13,055 bases of DNA from an uncultured Rhizobiaceae group bacterium. GTDB taxonomy: Bacteria; Pseudomonadota; Alphaproteobacteria; Rhizobiales; Rhizobiaceae. The DNA lies in contig CALDZZ010000259.1 of assembly GCA_937944075.1 (NCBI GenBank), positions 1 to 13,055 of the forward strand, in the 5' to 3' direction. Below are positions 1 to 7,084 of the stretch, piece after piece (the stretch's first letter is position 1; each line of letters opens with the position of its first letter). The notes below the pieces were generated by a model. That model ran no database searches, had not been told where the DNA came from, and was given only the letters and a program-made list of their open reading frames with translations. Made by a program: the position numbers and the translations under genes.

Positions 1-518
1 CGGAACTTCAGGCCTTTGGCATCAGATGGGTTAACAAGTGGAACACTTGCTGACATTTGCTTCATGCCATTGTGCCAGAAAGCAAGGCCTTTTAGACCAC
101 GCTTGACCATGGAGTCTTTCAACCCCTGACCTGCAGCTGAAGCCTGGAATGCATCCACCGCATCAATGTTTGCGAACATGAATGGCAAATCGAAAATACG
201 GAACTTCTTGGTAAACTTTTCAAATTTGGAAAGCGATGGTGCAGCAAGATGCACGTCGCCGTTCAAGAGAGCTTCTAGCACTTTGTTGTCATCATAAAGT
301 GTCGAGTTCGGGAAAACTTCCATACAAGCCTTGCCGTTCATTTCCTTGTTCACACGCTCTTGTAAGAGCGTCGCTGCAATACCCTTTGGGTGCTTGTCAG
401 TATTGGTCACATGGCTGAACTTGATGACGGTTTCACCAGGCTCACAAGCAGCCAGTGCACCTGCTGTTGCTGCAACACTAAAGGTCAGGGCAAGGCCCAG
501 TTTTTTGATTATATTCAT
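1..518 (-). CDS. dctP: TRAP transporter solute-binding protein DctP, N-terminal part (3' end beyond window)
   Basis: Periplasmic binding protein of a tripartite (TRAP) carrier, which captures a carboxylate, probably a C4-dicarboxylate such as malate or succinate, and hands it to the DctQ/DctM membrane subunits. The translation starts at the ATG at 518-516 and gives 172 complete residues plus a CGN (Arg) codon cut by the window edge, about half of the usual 330. Residues 1-24 look like a Sec signal peptide (Lys pair, hydrophobic core, ALA-A cleavage region). The mature protein begins near CEPGE and shows family motifs: VIKFSHV (31-37), the EVFPNSTLYDD stretch (67-77) and LAAPSLSKF (91-99). Cys25 and Cys65 could form a disulfide. 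The Arg at position 173, at the cut edge, may be the conserved substrate-carboxylate ligand. A strong GGAGG ribosome site precedes the start. The neighbouring dctBD regulators support dicarboxylate as ligand; the exact substrate is inference. dctQ and dctM are expected beyond the left edge. Confidence 0.92.
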   Translation of the reverse strand, partial: MNIIKKLGLALTFSVAATAGALAACEPGETVIKFSHVTNTDKHPKGIAATLLQERVNKEMNGKACMEVFPNSTLYDDNKVLEALLNGDVHLAAPSLSKFEKFTKKFRIFDLPFMFANIDAVDAFQASAAGQGLKDSMVKRGLKGLAFWHNGMKQMSASVPLVNPSDAKGLKF

Positions 519-525
519 GATGTGT

Positions 526-532
526 ATCCTCC
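526..532 (-). promoter_or_regulatory. Ribosome binding site of dctP
   Basis: On the minus strand GGAGGAT lies 7 bases before the dctP ATG (518-516). It is a near-perfect Shine-Dalgarno sequence and fixes the start of dctP. It contrasts with dctB and dctD, which have none visible, and fits the high expression usual for a binding protein. Confidence 0.75.
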
Positions 533-547
533 ATAGAAACATCGCTC

Positions 548-563
548 CTGCAATCATATGCAG
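548..563. repeat. Small inverted repeat upstream of dctP
   Basis: CTGCA (548-552) and TGCAG (559-563) form a 5-bp inverted repeat around a 6-base centre, 30 to 45 bases before the dctP start. It could be a weak leader hairpin or half of an operator, but a repeat this short can arise by chance. The rest of the 207-bp gap between dctD and dctP shows no clear terminator, no -24/-12 element and no convincing -35/-10 pair. Confidence 0.25.
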
Positions 564-725
564 AAAAGCTGGGTCAATCAGATTCCACTTCAGTCCTTCT
601 TACAAGTCCAAAAACAGTAGAAAATGCAGATTTAAGGTTTTATTAGGCTTTGTGGGTGGATTTGGTAACATTTGCAAAAATCAATGGGTACAAAAAGGAA
701 CATCCCTGACCTTGCCCAAAGACCG

Positions 726-2078
726 TCAAGCGTCATCTTCCTTGAAGCTGTCACGGTCCAAGCCATATTTTTGCATTTTCTCGTAAAGAGATTTTCTGGA
801 TAGGCCCAACGCAAGATATGTATTTCTCAACACCCCTTTTTGAGCCTGTAGCTCTGCTGCAATCAGTTTTTTTTCGTGTTCTGCCATGCGCTGGGACAAA
901 GCTCTTGGCTTTTCAAAATCATTTGTAAAAGCCCCTTCACCAGCTTCCAGCCCCAGGACATAACGGTCTGCAGCATTGCGCAATTGTCTTACATTCCCCG
1001 GCCATTCACGATCGCCAAGTGTCGAAAGTAGTGAAGAAGGTATTTCGACAAAATCCCGCCTGTAGCGGCGTGCCGCCTCATTTGCCAATTGAGTAAACAG
1101 GCGTGGTATATCTTCCTTGCGTTCATCAAGACAAGGCACGCGAAGTGTCACCGCTTCAAGCCGGTAAAACAGATCATCACGCAATCTGCCTTCCTGCACC
1201 GCCTCCTCCAGGTTGCTCTTGCTCGCAGCAATAAACCGTACATCAAGTTCTATCGGCTCGTTTGAGCCCATTCTTGTAATCGTGCGTTCTTCCAATACCC
1301 GAAGCAATTTTGTTTGCATGTCCTGTGGCATGTTTTCAAAATCATCAAGAAATACGGTTCCCCCACGCGCATGCTCCAGCTTTCCGAAACGGGCACGCAT
1401 CGCCCCGGGGAAAGCGCCCTGCTCATGGCCAAACAATTCACTTTCAATCTGGCTTGCGGGGATCGAACTGCAATTAAGCGCTACAAACTGCTTGTCACGA
1501 CGTTCACTCAAGTCATGGATACTGCGCGCAACCACTTCCTTGCCCGTTCCAGTGTCACCCACCACAATCAAATCTGTATCAGTCAAGGCTACTGACCGGA
1601 TAATCTTTCGCAGCTCGACCATTTCACGAGTGCGCCCCAAAAGTCGCGCCTCCAGATCATCACGGCGTGTGACATTGGCACGCAACTCACGATTTTCGAG
1701 TGTCAAACGGCGCTTGTCGATTGCCTTGCGTACAACCTCTACAAGATGATCTGATGAAAACGGTTTTTCAATAAAATCATAAGCCCCTGCCCGCATGGCC
1801 TCCACTGCCATTTGCACATCACCATGTCCGGTAACCAAAACGACCGGCAGCTCATAATCAATTTCCAGCACCTGTCGCAAAACCTGCGATCCATCCATTT
1901 CAGGCATTCTGATATCTGTAACCACGATGCCGGTATAATCACGCGTGACACGCTCCAGAGCATCCTGTGGCGCATCAAAACATTGTACTTTCAGATCAGC
2001 CAACTCAAAGGTCTGGGAAACGGCATTTCTCAAATGCTGTTCATCATCTATGAAGAGAATATCAGGTGTTTCACTCAT
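726..2078 (-). CDS. dctD: C4-dicarboxylate response regulator DctD (NtrC-type AAA+ activator)
   Basis: Cytoplasmic transcription activator, 450 aa, partner of DctB. Receiver domain at 1-120 with acidic pocket D11-D12, phosphoacceptor D55, T83 and K105. The central AAA+ domain spans about 146-375: Walker A GDTGTGKE (174-181), ESELFGHE (212-219), a Walker B FLDD (243-246), RDDLFYRL, and sensor II region WPGNVRQL. A Fis-type helix-turn-helix lies in the last 50 residues (LGLSRKSLYEKMQKYGL). The length is normal for DctD (about 440-460). Two residues are odd: the sigma54-contact loop reads GAFPGA (221-226) instead of GAFTGA, and the Walker B second acid is Asp246 instead of Glu. The frame is otherwise intact, so this is not decay. 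The ATG overlaps the dctB stop (ATGA, 2078-2075), so the two are translationally coupled. The family normally activates sigma54 promoters; here that is doubtful. Confidence 0.93.
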   Translation of the reverse strand: MSETPDILFIDDEQHLRNAVSQTFELADLKVQCFDAPQDALERVTRDYTGIVVTDIRMPEMDGSQVLRQVLEIDYELPVVLVTGHGDVQMAVEAMRAGAYDFIEKPFSSDHLVEVVRKAIDKRRLTLENRELRANVTRRDDLEARLLGRTREMVELRKIIRSVALTDTDLIVVGDTGTGKEVVARSIHDLSERRDKQFVALNCSSIPASQIESELFGHEQGAFPGAMRARFGKLEHARGGTVFLDDFENMPQDMQTKLLRVLEERTITRMGSNEPIELDVRFIAASKSNLEEAVQEGRLRDDLFYRLEAVTLRVPCLDERKEDIPRLFTQLANEAARRYRRDFVEIPSSLLSTLGDREWPGNVRQLRNAADRYVLGLEAGEGAFTNDFEKPRALSQRMAEHEKKLIAAELQAQKGVLRNTYLALGLSRKSLYEKMQKYGLDRDSFKEDDA

Positions 2079-3922
2079 TCAGCTGCCCGCTGTGCGGCTT
2101 GCGCCCTTTGCAGCTGAAGCGTGAACTCAGCTCCGCCATCTGCATGGTTTCTTGCACTTAGACTACCGCCAAAATCCTGAACAATATTATAGGATATCGA
2201 AAGGCCAAGTCCCAACCCTTCATTGACACCCTTGGTTGTGAAAAACGGATCAAAAATCGCATTGATATCATCTTGCCGGATACCCTGACCGTAATCTCGC
2301 ACCTCTACTTCAACATGTTCATCATCAGCTGAAATATGAATATCAATCACTGCATCGGAACTATCCTGCATTGCATCAAGCGCATTGTTTACCAGGTTAA
2401 CCAGCACTTGTTGCAAACGCACCAGACCTCCCTTGACCAATAATTGTTCAGACGGTTTTTTAATTTGCAACGAAGCGCCCGTCTCCTTCAGCCTGGCACT
2501 CATGATCTGATTGACAGCTGTTATAACCGTATCAAGATCCACGATATCAATGGCCTGTTTTGGTTTTCTTGCAAAATTTCGCAAGTGGGTTCCAAGCTCA
2601 GCCATACGGTCTGCCATCTGTGCGATGTGCCCGATATTCTCTTCTGCCCGCTCTAAGTTATTGCGCTTCAGGAAAGCCTTGGCATTATCCGCATAGGATT
2701 TAACCGCCGCAAGCGGTTGGTTCAGCTCATGGGACAGGGCTGCGGACATTTGACCAAGTGCAGCAAGCTTGCCGGCCTGCACCAGCTCGTTTTGGGTTTT
2801 GCGTAATTGGGTTTCTGCCTGTGTACGCTCGTGAACCTCAAGCTTCAGCTTCTTGTTGGCTTCGTTGAGGTCATTGGTTCGCTCCTGTACACGATGTTCC
2901 AGCTGTTCCTGGGCAATGCGTTGCAACTGCATGTTTTTCACCAATTGCGCCCTTCTCCAGAATATCATCGCTGCAATCGATGCTATGAACAACACAGCAA
3001 GTGTGGATAAAGCGAGAACCGTATAGGCCTGGGCACTTGCATCTGCCCGAGGGCTTAAAACATGCAATCGCCAACCCGCTTCTTCCATCAGGTTTGAAAC
3101 TGCAAAATAGGCATTTCCCGATTGTTGTTTATCAGGCGGCGCCGGTACGTTGACAAGATCTGCCTGGGATATGGAAGAGCTTTCCACACTGGCATTCAGC
3201 GTCCCGAGCTTGTCAATCGGATATTGCTTCGAGTTGGTAATTTCATCAATGGCTTCGTGTGACAAGGGCGCAAAGGATTTAAACAGCCAATCCTCCCGGC
3301 TGGACATGAAGATTACCCCATGTCTGTCTGTGGCAATGATTTCAGTTGTATTGCCCTTCCAGTTTTGCTCAATCCCTTCAAGCGTGATCTTCAAGGTCAC
3401 AACCCCCAGAATACGCCCATCCAGTTTTATCGGGGCTGAAAAATAATACCCTCGCTTGAGCGATGTTGTACCAAGCGCAAAAAAGCTGGCTGATTCACCT
3501 TTCATCGCTTGTGTGAAATATGGCCTGTAGGCAAAGTTTTTACCAATGAATGATAATTTTTTATCATAGTTATTGGCAGCTATCGTATTGCCTTCTGCAT
3601 CAATTACGTAAATATCGGAAGCGCCTACATCATTTGAAATGCGCTTTAGTTCCTCATTGATGGTTTTTACAGGCACGCGACGCAAATCATTGGACAAAAG
3701 TGAAACTATATTCTGCTTTTCTGCCAAAAGAGCAGGAATAGGTTGGTACCTTAAAAGCGCGCCTTTAAGACCTGAAATAACCAACCTGAGTGTTTGCTGG
3801 TTTTGTCGTGCGGTTTCGCGAAGAAAATAGGATTCTGCCAAGGCAAAGCTTAGCCACAAAAGTGGCAGGGAAAGACCCAGCAAAATCAGTATCATGCGAT
3901 TGCGAAATGAAATGTTTTTCAT
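2075..3922 (-). CDS. dctB: C4-dicarboxylate sensor histidine kinase DctB
   Basis: Inner-membrane sensor kinase, 615 aa, near the usual DctB length (about 600-620). Transmembrane helix 1 at about 10-29; a periplasmic double-PAS (PDC/dCache) sensor at about 35-295, with the membrane-distal ligand motif around YRPYFTQAMKG (132-142) and GTTSLKRGYY (151-160); helix 2 at about 300-322; then a coiled coil to about 385. The HisKA domain has phosphoacceptor His398 in SHELNQPLAAVKSYADNA. The HATPase domain shows the N box NLVNNALDAM (509-518), G1 DYGQGI (543-548), F box FDPFFTTK (557-564) and G2 GLGLGLSI (569-576), so it should be catalytically complete. It is first gene of the dctB-dctD pair. No Shine-Dalgarno is visible before the ATG at 3922, and the next Met (residue 10) has none either, so the start is the family-consistent choice rather than a proven one. 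Confidence 0.94.
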   Translation of the reverse strand: MKNISFRNRMILILLGLSLPLLWLSFALAESYFLRETARQNQQTLRLVISGLKGALLRYQPIPALLAEKQNIVSLLSNDLRRVPVKTINEELKRISNDVGASDIYVIDAEGNTIAANNYDKKLSFIGKNFAYRPYFTQAMKGESASFFALGTTSLKRGYYFSAPIKLDGRILGVVTLKITLEGIEQNWKGNTTEIIATDRHGVIFMSSREDWLFKSFAPLSHEAIDEITNSKQYPIDKLGTLNASVESSSISQADLVNVPAPPDKQQSGNAYFAVSNLMEEAGWRLHVLSPRADASAQAYTVLALSTLAVLFIASIAAMIFWRRAQLVKNMQLQRIAQEQLEHRVQERTNDLNEANKKLKLEVHERTQAETQLRKTQNELVQAGKLAALGQMSAALSHELNQPLAAVKSYADNAKAFLKRNNLERAEENIGHIAQMADRMAELGTHLRNFARKPKQAIDIVDLDTVITAVNQIMSARLKETGASLQIKKPSEQLLVKGGLVRLQQVLVNLVNNALDAMQDSSDAVIDIHISADDEHVEVEVRDYGQGIRQDDINAIFDPFFTTKGVNEGLGLGLSISYNIVQDFGGSLSARNHADGGAEFTLQLQRAQAAQRAAE

Positions 3923-3936
3923 TCATGTTTGGTAGC

Positions 3937-3942
3937 ATTATA
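3937..3942 (-). promoter_or_regulatory. Possible -10 element of dctB
   Basis: On the minus strand TATAAT occurs at 3942-3937, a perfect -10 hexamer, 14 bases before the dctB ATG. No good -35 lies 16 to 18 bases further upstream. If used, transcription would start near 3930 and leave a leader of only about 8 bases, which would agree with the absence of a Shine-Dalgarno sequence. It could also be a chance match in AT-rich DNA. Confidence 0.3.
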
Positions 3943-3980
3943 CAGCCAGTCTTGTAAATTATGGCTGAAAAATGCAGTTT

Positions 3981-4011
3981 TTGACTGATATCACATTGCA
4001 CTTGATATATA
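3981..4011 (+). promoter_or_regulatory. Possible promoter toward omp19
   Basis: TTGACT at 3981-3986 matches the -35 consensus in five of six bases. About 17 to 19 bases later lies the run GATATATA (4004-4011), which offers only a partial -10. The leader would be about 150 bases long. Another TATAAG at 4126-4131 is closer to the gene but has no good -35. The 245-bp gap between dctB and omp19 is divergent, so at least one promoter in each direction is expected here. Confidence 0.3.
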
Positions 4012-4167
4012 TTCCGCAATATGAGAGTACTTTCCGTAAGGTTATGTGTTAGGGTTTTGTTTACCATATGCTGACAAGACTTCATCACATTATCGCTACA
4101 AAACGATTCTAGGGTCTCAAAGTTTTATAAGCATATTGCTTCTCCGGGTGAGGGAAAAGGGTTAACA

Positions 4168-4761
4168 ATGAATACCAAGACATCAATCGCATTATTGCTG
4201 ATGACGATCGCAATTGCCGGGTGTAACCGTTCGACAAATGCATTGAATGTAAACACACAGGCTCCACCAGAGCCTTTGCCTTCTGTCCCGTCTGGTAATG
4301 TTCAATCAGCCCAACTGGAACCCGTTGCGGCACCAACACCCAGCCCTGTAGTACAAGCGCCTGCTGCACCAACCGCTCCCACAGCTCCTGAAGTTCCAAA
4401 AGTTGAAGAAATCAAGCCTGAGATCAAGGAAGTGGAATCTGCCTCCCTTCAGGCCAAGGCACCAAGCAATGAACCCTTGACGCACGAAAGTCTTGCCGGT
4501 TCGTGGAACGTTGCATCTGATAGTGCTGCATGTCGTACCATTCTTGCGTTTACCAAGCAGTTTGACGGCGATGGCTTCAGGGCAACAACATTGCGTTGTA
4601 ATGCAGCAGAGCTGCAAGAAGTCTCTTCATGGGATGTTAAGGGACCAAAAGTAGTCCTGCTCAACAAAAGCGGCAATCAGGTTGCAAGTCTGGCCTCTGT
4701 AGGCGCAGAACGCTACGCAGGCGTAACCTCATCTGGCCGAGCGATTACCTTCTCCAGATAA
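4168..4761 (+). CDS. omp19: Omp19-like outer-membrane lipoprotein with Inh/AprI-type protease-inhibitor domain
   Basis: 197-aa lipoprotein. Signal peptide 1-18 ends in a lipobox IAGC with lipid-modified Cys19; Asn at +2 (Asn20) does not suggest inner-membrane retention, so outer-membrane location is likely. Residues 30-105 form a Pro/Ala-rich, then Lys/Glu-rich, disordered linker. Residues 107-197 match the beta-barrel domain of Brucella Omp19: LAGSWNV (109-115), Cys122 and Cys144 (probable disulfide), SSWDVKGPKVVLLNKSGN, and the RAITFSR end that parallels Omp19's AVTLSR. Brucella Omp19 (about 177 aa) is known to inhibit proteases; this activity is inferred here. An AAAAGGG ribosome site lies 6 bases before the ATG. 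It is followed 40 bases later by zapE, the same order I recall in Brucella. Identification is from recalled family sequence, not a search. Confidence 0.85.
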   Translation: MNTKTSIALLLMTIAIAGCNRSTNALNVNTQAPPEPLPSVPSGNVQSAQLEPVAAPTPSPVVQAPAAPTAPTAPEVPKVEEIKPEIKEVESASLQAKAPSNEPLTHESLAGSWNVASDSAACRTILAFTKQFDGDGFRATTLRCNAAELQEVSSWDVKGPKVVLLNKSGNQVASLASVGAERYAGVTSSGRAITFSR

Positions 4762-4801
4762 TCCGGTATAAATTGAATTTTGTGTTTGCAAGCTTTCCCA
4801 T

Positions 4802-5956
4802 ATGAATAAGATTGCAGACATGAAAATTGACGATCCGAATTTGAACCGCATGAAATCGGCTTATGAAAAGCTGATCTCGACCAATCAGATTGAACTGGAC
4901 CCAAATCAGGTTCTGCTCGTCACCCTGTTTGACAAGCTTCTCGTTGATCTTGAGAAAAAGCGACTTTCTCGCAAATCCAGTGCGTTGGGGTGGCTGTTTG
5001 CCAAAAAATCCTCTGACAACATCAAGGGTCTTTATATTTGGGGGGATGTTGGGCGTGGCAAATCCATGTTGATGGATATGTTCTTTGAAATTTTGCCCCA
5101 CAAGCGCAAACGCCGCGCCCATTTCAATGATTTCATGCAAGACGCACAAGAGCGCATTCATAAACACCGAGAAGCCTTCAAGCAAGGCAAGACAAGCGAA
5201 GAAGACCCTATTCCAACCATTGCAGAGGCTCTCGCAGAAGAGGCCAATGTCCTGTGCTTTGACGAATTTACCGTAACTGACATTGCCGACGCAATGATAT
5301 TGGGTCGATTGTTTGAAGCCATGTTCAGGGAAGGGGTCGTGATCATAGCAACCTCCAACGTTGAGCCGAAAAATCTTTATGCAAGCGGATTAAACCGGAA
5401 AATTTTTCTGCCTTTCATTGATTTGCTTCTGGAGAATGTTGAAGTCTTCAACCTGGATGCAAGAACAGACTTCCGGCTTGAAAAACTTAATCAGGCACCG
5501 GTTTATTATACGCCACTTAACGCAAAGACGCGCAAGGCCATGGATGAAGCCTGGCTTCGTCTGACCGGCGTTGAAACAACATCACCCCGAACCCTGCAAC
5601 TCAAGGGGAGAAAACTTGAAATACCGCAAGCTTCTACAGGCGTGGCACGCCTTGAATTCAAGACTTTGTGCCAAGAGCCGCGCAGTGCAGCTGACTATCT
5701 GGCAATCGCCCATAATTTTCACACTGTTTTTCTGGAAAACATTCCGGTTATGCAGCGTGAAGACCACAATGCCGCAAAACGCTTCATTCTTTTGATCGAC
5801 ACGCTTTATGATAATCACATTCGCATCGTAGCTTCCGCGGAAGCAAAGCCTGACAAACTATATCAGGCAACCAGTGGCACTGAAGCCTTTGAATTCAAGA
5901 GAACCATTTCCAGATTACACGAAATGCAATCTGTTGAATATATAGGTGCTTCATAA
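4802..5956 (+). CDS. zapE: Cell division protein ZapE / AFG1-family P-loop ATPase
   Basis: 384-aa cytoplasmic ATPase of the AFG1/ZapE family, known in E. coli (375 aa) to associate with the FtsZ ring and in mitochondria with turnover of respiratory subunits. Walker A is GDVGRGKS (81-88), preceded by the family motif GLYIW. Walker B is LCFDEF (151-156), followed by TVTDIADAMILGRLFEAMF with its conserved acids. The second family signature, TSNVEPKNLY with NRKIFLPFI, lies at 184-205. The C-terminus (RFILLIDTLYDNHIRIV) is typical. No Shine-Dalgarno is visible before the ATG at 4802; Met7 (4820) and Met17 (4850) are alternative starts, and family alignment begins near MKSAYEKL at Met17. The gene lies 40 bp after omp19, so the two may be co-transcribed. 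Placement before mdh is the usual rhizobial arrangement. The function in this organism is inferred from the family. Confidence 0.93.
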   Translation: MNKIADMKIDDPNLNRMKSAYEKLISTNQIELDPNQVLLVTLFDKLLVDLEKKRLSRKSSALGWLFAKKSSDNIKGLYIWGDVGRGKSMLMDMFFEILPHKRKRRAHFNDFMQDAQERIHKHREAFKQGKTSEEDPIPTIAEALAEEANVLCFDEFTVTDIADAMILGRLFEAMFREGVVIIATSNVEPKNLYASGLNRKIFLPFIDLLLENVEVFNLDARTDFRLEKLNQAPVYYTPLNAKTRKAMDEAWLRLTGVETTSPRTLQLKGRKLEIPQASTGVARLEFKTLCQEPRSAADYLAIAHNFHTVFLENIPVMQREDHNAAKRFILLIDTLYDNHIRIVASAEAKPDKLYQATSGTEAFEFKRTISRLHEMQSVEYIGAS

Positions 5957-5959
5957 ATA

Positions 5960-5992
5960 CTTACTTTTACGTAAGAATTTATTTTTATAAAT
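5960..5992 (+). terminator. Weak hairpin region after zapE
   Basis: CTTAC (5960-5964) and GTAAG (5971-5975) form a 5-bp stem, followed at once by a second, purely A/T stem ATTTAT/ATAAAT (5977-5982 and 5987-5992) with a TTTT loop. Both are just after the zapE stop (5956). The T-rich stretch fits a weak intrinsic terminator, but the stems are short and poor in GC. Confidence 0.25.
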
Positions 5993-6022
5993 CATTGAAA
6001 AATAGACACAAAATTATTTGTT

Positions 6023-6051
6023 TTGCAAAAATTACAAATTTTGCTTATCTA
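6023..6051 (+). promoter_or_regulatory. Candidate mdh promoter overlapped by an inverted repeat
   Basis: TTGCAA (6023-6028) and TATCTA (6046-6051) are spaced by 17 bases and could be the -35 and -10 of the mdh transcript, with a leader of about 60 bases; both hexamers are imperfect. GCAAAAATT (6025-6033) and AATTTTGC (6037-6044) form an 8-bp inverted repeat with one bulged A and a three-base centre, lying across the spacer, and TTTTGCAAAA (6021-6030) is a perfect palindrome. This would suit an operator. The whole 159-bp gap before mdh is clearly AT-rich. Confidence 0.3.
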
Positions 6052-6115
6052 CCATCAAGGATTGGGAAGATCCTTGGAAAATTCAAAATTATTACTATTA
6101 CGTAAAGGGAATAAT

Positions 6116-7078
6116 ATGGCGCGCAAGAAAATTGCATTGATTGGTTCTGGCATGATCGGTGGAACACTGGCTCACCTGGCAGCCATGAAAGAATTAGGTG
6201 ACGTGGTTCTGTTTGATATTGCTGAAGGTATTCCAGAAGGAAAGGGCCTTGATATTGCACAATCTGCGCCTGTAGACGGGTTCGATGCAAAAATGTCAGG
6301 CACACAAAGCTACGAGGCAATTGCGGACGCAGATGTATGCATCATTACTGCCGGTGTTGCACGCAAGCCCGGCATGAGCCGTGATGATCTTTTGGGTATT
6401 AACCTGAAGGTTATGGAACAGGTTGGCGCCGGCATCAAGAAATATGCGCCCAACGCCTTTGTCATCTGTATCACCAACCCGCTTGACGCGATGGTTTGGG
6501 CTCTGCAAAAGTTTTCCGGCCTTCCGAAAAACAAGGTTGTTGGCATGGCAGGCGTTTTAGATTCATCCCGCTTCCGTCATTTTCTGGCAGCTGAGTTTGA
6601 TGTTTCCATCAAGGACGTAACCGCATTTGTGCTGGGCGGGCATGGTGACACAATGGTGCCACTTACACGCTATTCCACAGTGGCAGGCATTCCGCTAACT
6701 GACCTTATCAAAATGGGCTGGATCACAAAGGAACGTCTTGATGAAATCGTTGACCGCACACGCAAGGGCGGCGGAGAGATTGTTTCCCTGCTGAAAACAG
6801 GCTCTGCCTATTACGCACCTGCTGCATCGGCAATTACCATGGCAGAAGCCTATCTTCGCGATCAAAAACGCGTTCTTCCATGTGCTGCAGCACTCAAGGG
6901 CGAATATGGCGTAAAAGACATGTATGTCGGTGTTCCGGTCGTCATTGGCGGTGAAGGCGTTGAGCGCATCGTGGAAATCGACCTTAACAAATCAGAACAA
7001 AAAATGTTCGATGCATCGGTTGGTGCAGTGGCAGAACTTTGCGAAGTTTGTGAAGGCATCGCTCCAAACCTAAAATAA
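6116..7078 (+). CDS. mdh: Malate dehydrogenase (NAD-dependent, LDH-like)
   Basis: 320-aa cytoplasmic enzyme that oxidises malate to oxaloacetate with NAD, the last step of the TCA cycle. Nucleotide-binding glycine motif GSGMIGG is at 10-16, with Asp34 (LFDI) giving NAD preference. Catalytic and substrate residues are visible: Arg83 and Arg89 (VARKPGMSRDD), Asn121 (ITNPLD), Asp149 and Arg152 (VLDSSRFR) and His176 in GGHGDTMVP. It belongs to the LDH-like alphaproteobacterial type (about 320 aa), not the E. coli type. The reading frame is open back to an ATG at 6023, but the AAAGGGA ribosome site at 6104-6110 and the family N-terminus (MARKKIALIGSG) place the start at 6116. The longer form would add 31 residues (6023-6115) that include the probable promoter. 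It is the first gene of the TCA cluster. Substrate choice between malate and lactate rests on Arg83. Confidence 0.97.
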   Translation: MARKKIALIGSGMIGGTLAHLAAMKELGDVVLFDIAEGIPEGKGLDIAQSAPVDGFDAKMSGTQSYEAIADADVCIITAGVARKPGMSRDDLLGINLKVMEQVGAGIKKYAPNAFVICITNPLDAMVWALQKFSGLPKNKVVGMAGVLDSSRFRHFLAAEFDVSIKDVTAFVLGGHGDTMVPLTRYSTVAGIPLTDLIKMGWITKERLDEIVDRTRKGGGEIVSLLKTGSAYYAPAASAITMAEAYLRDQKRVLPCAAALKGEYGVKDMYVGVPVVIGGEGVERIVEIDLNKSEQKMFDASVGAVAELCEVCEGIAPNLK

Positions 7079-7084
7079 GACTCC

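Noticed and set aside
331..786. 151-codon plus-strand open frame across the dctP start and the dctP-dctD gap
   Set aside because: It is antisense to two clear genes for most of its length, its translation resembles no family, and no ribosome site precedes it.
1213..1749. 178-codon plus-strand open frame inside dctD
   Set aside because: Low-complexity Ser/Arg-rich translation, the expected complement of the dctD coding strand; dctD motifs are unambiguous.
3962..3976. sigma54-like TGGCTGAAAAATGCA upstream of omp19
   Set aside because: The spacing between GG and GC is 9 bases, not the strict 10, and no activator gene points to omp19.
6021..6046. Operator of the RamB/PccR type (TTTGCAAA repeats) before mdh
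   Set aside because: Only one full TTTGCAAA is present; the second half-site is poor and its spacing differs from the pattern I recall, so naming a regulator is not supported.
6023..6115. 31-residue N-terminal extension of mdh in the open frame
   Set aside because: No ribosome site before 6023, AT-rich non-conserved translation, probable promoter inside it, and a good AAAGGGA site plus the family N-terminus at 6116.
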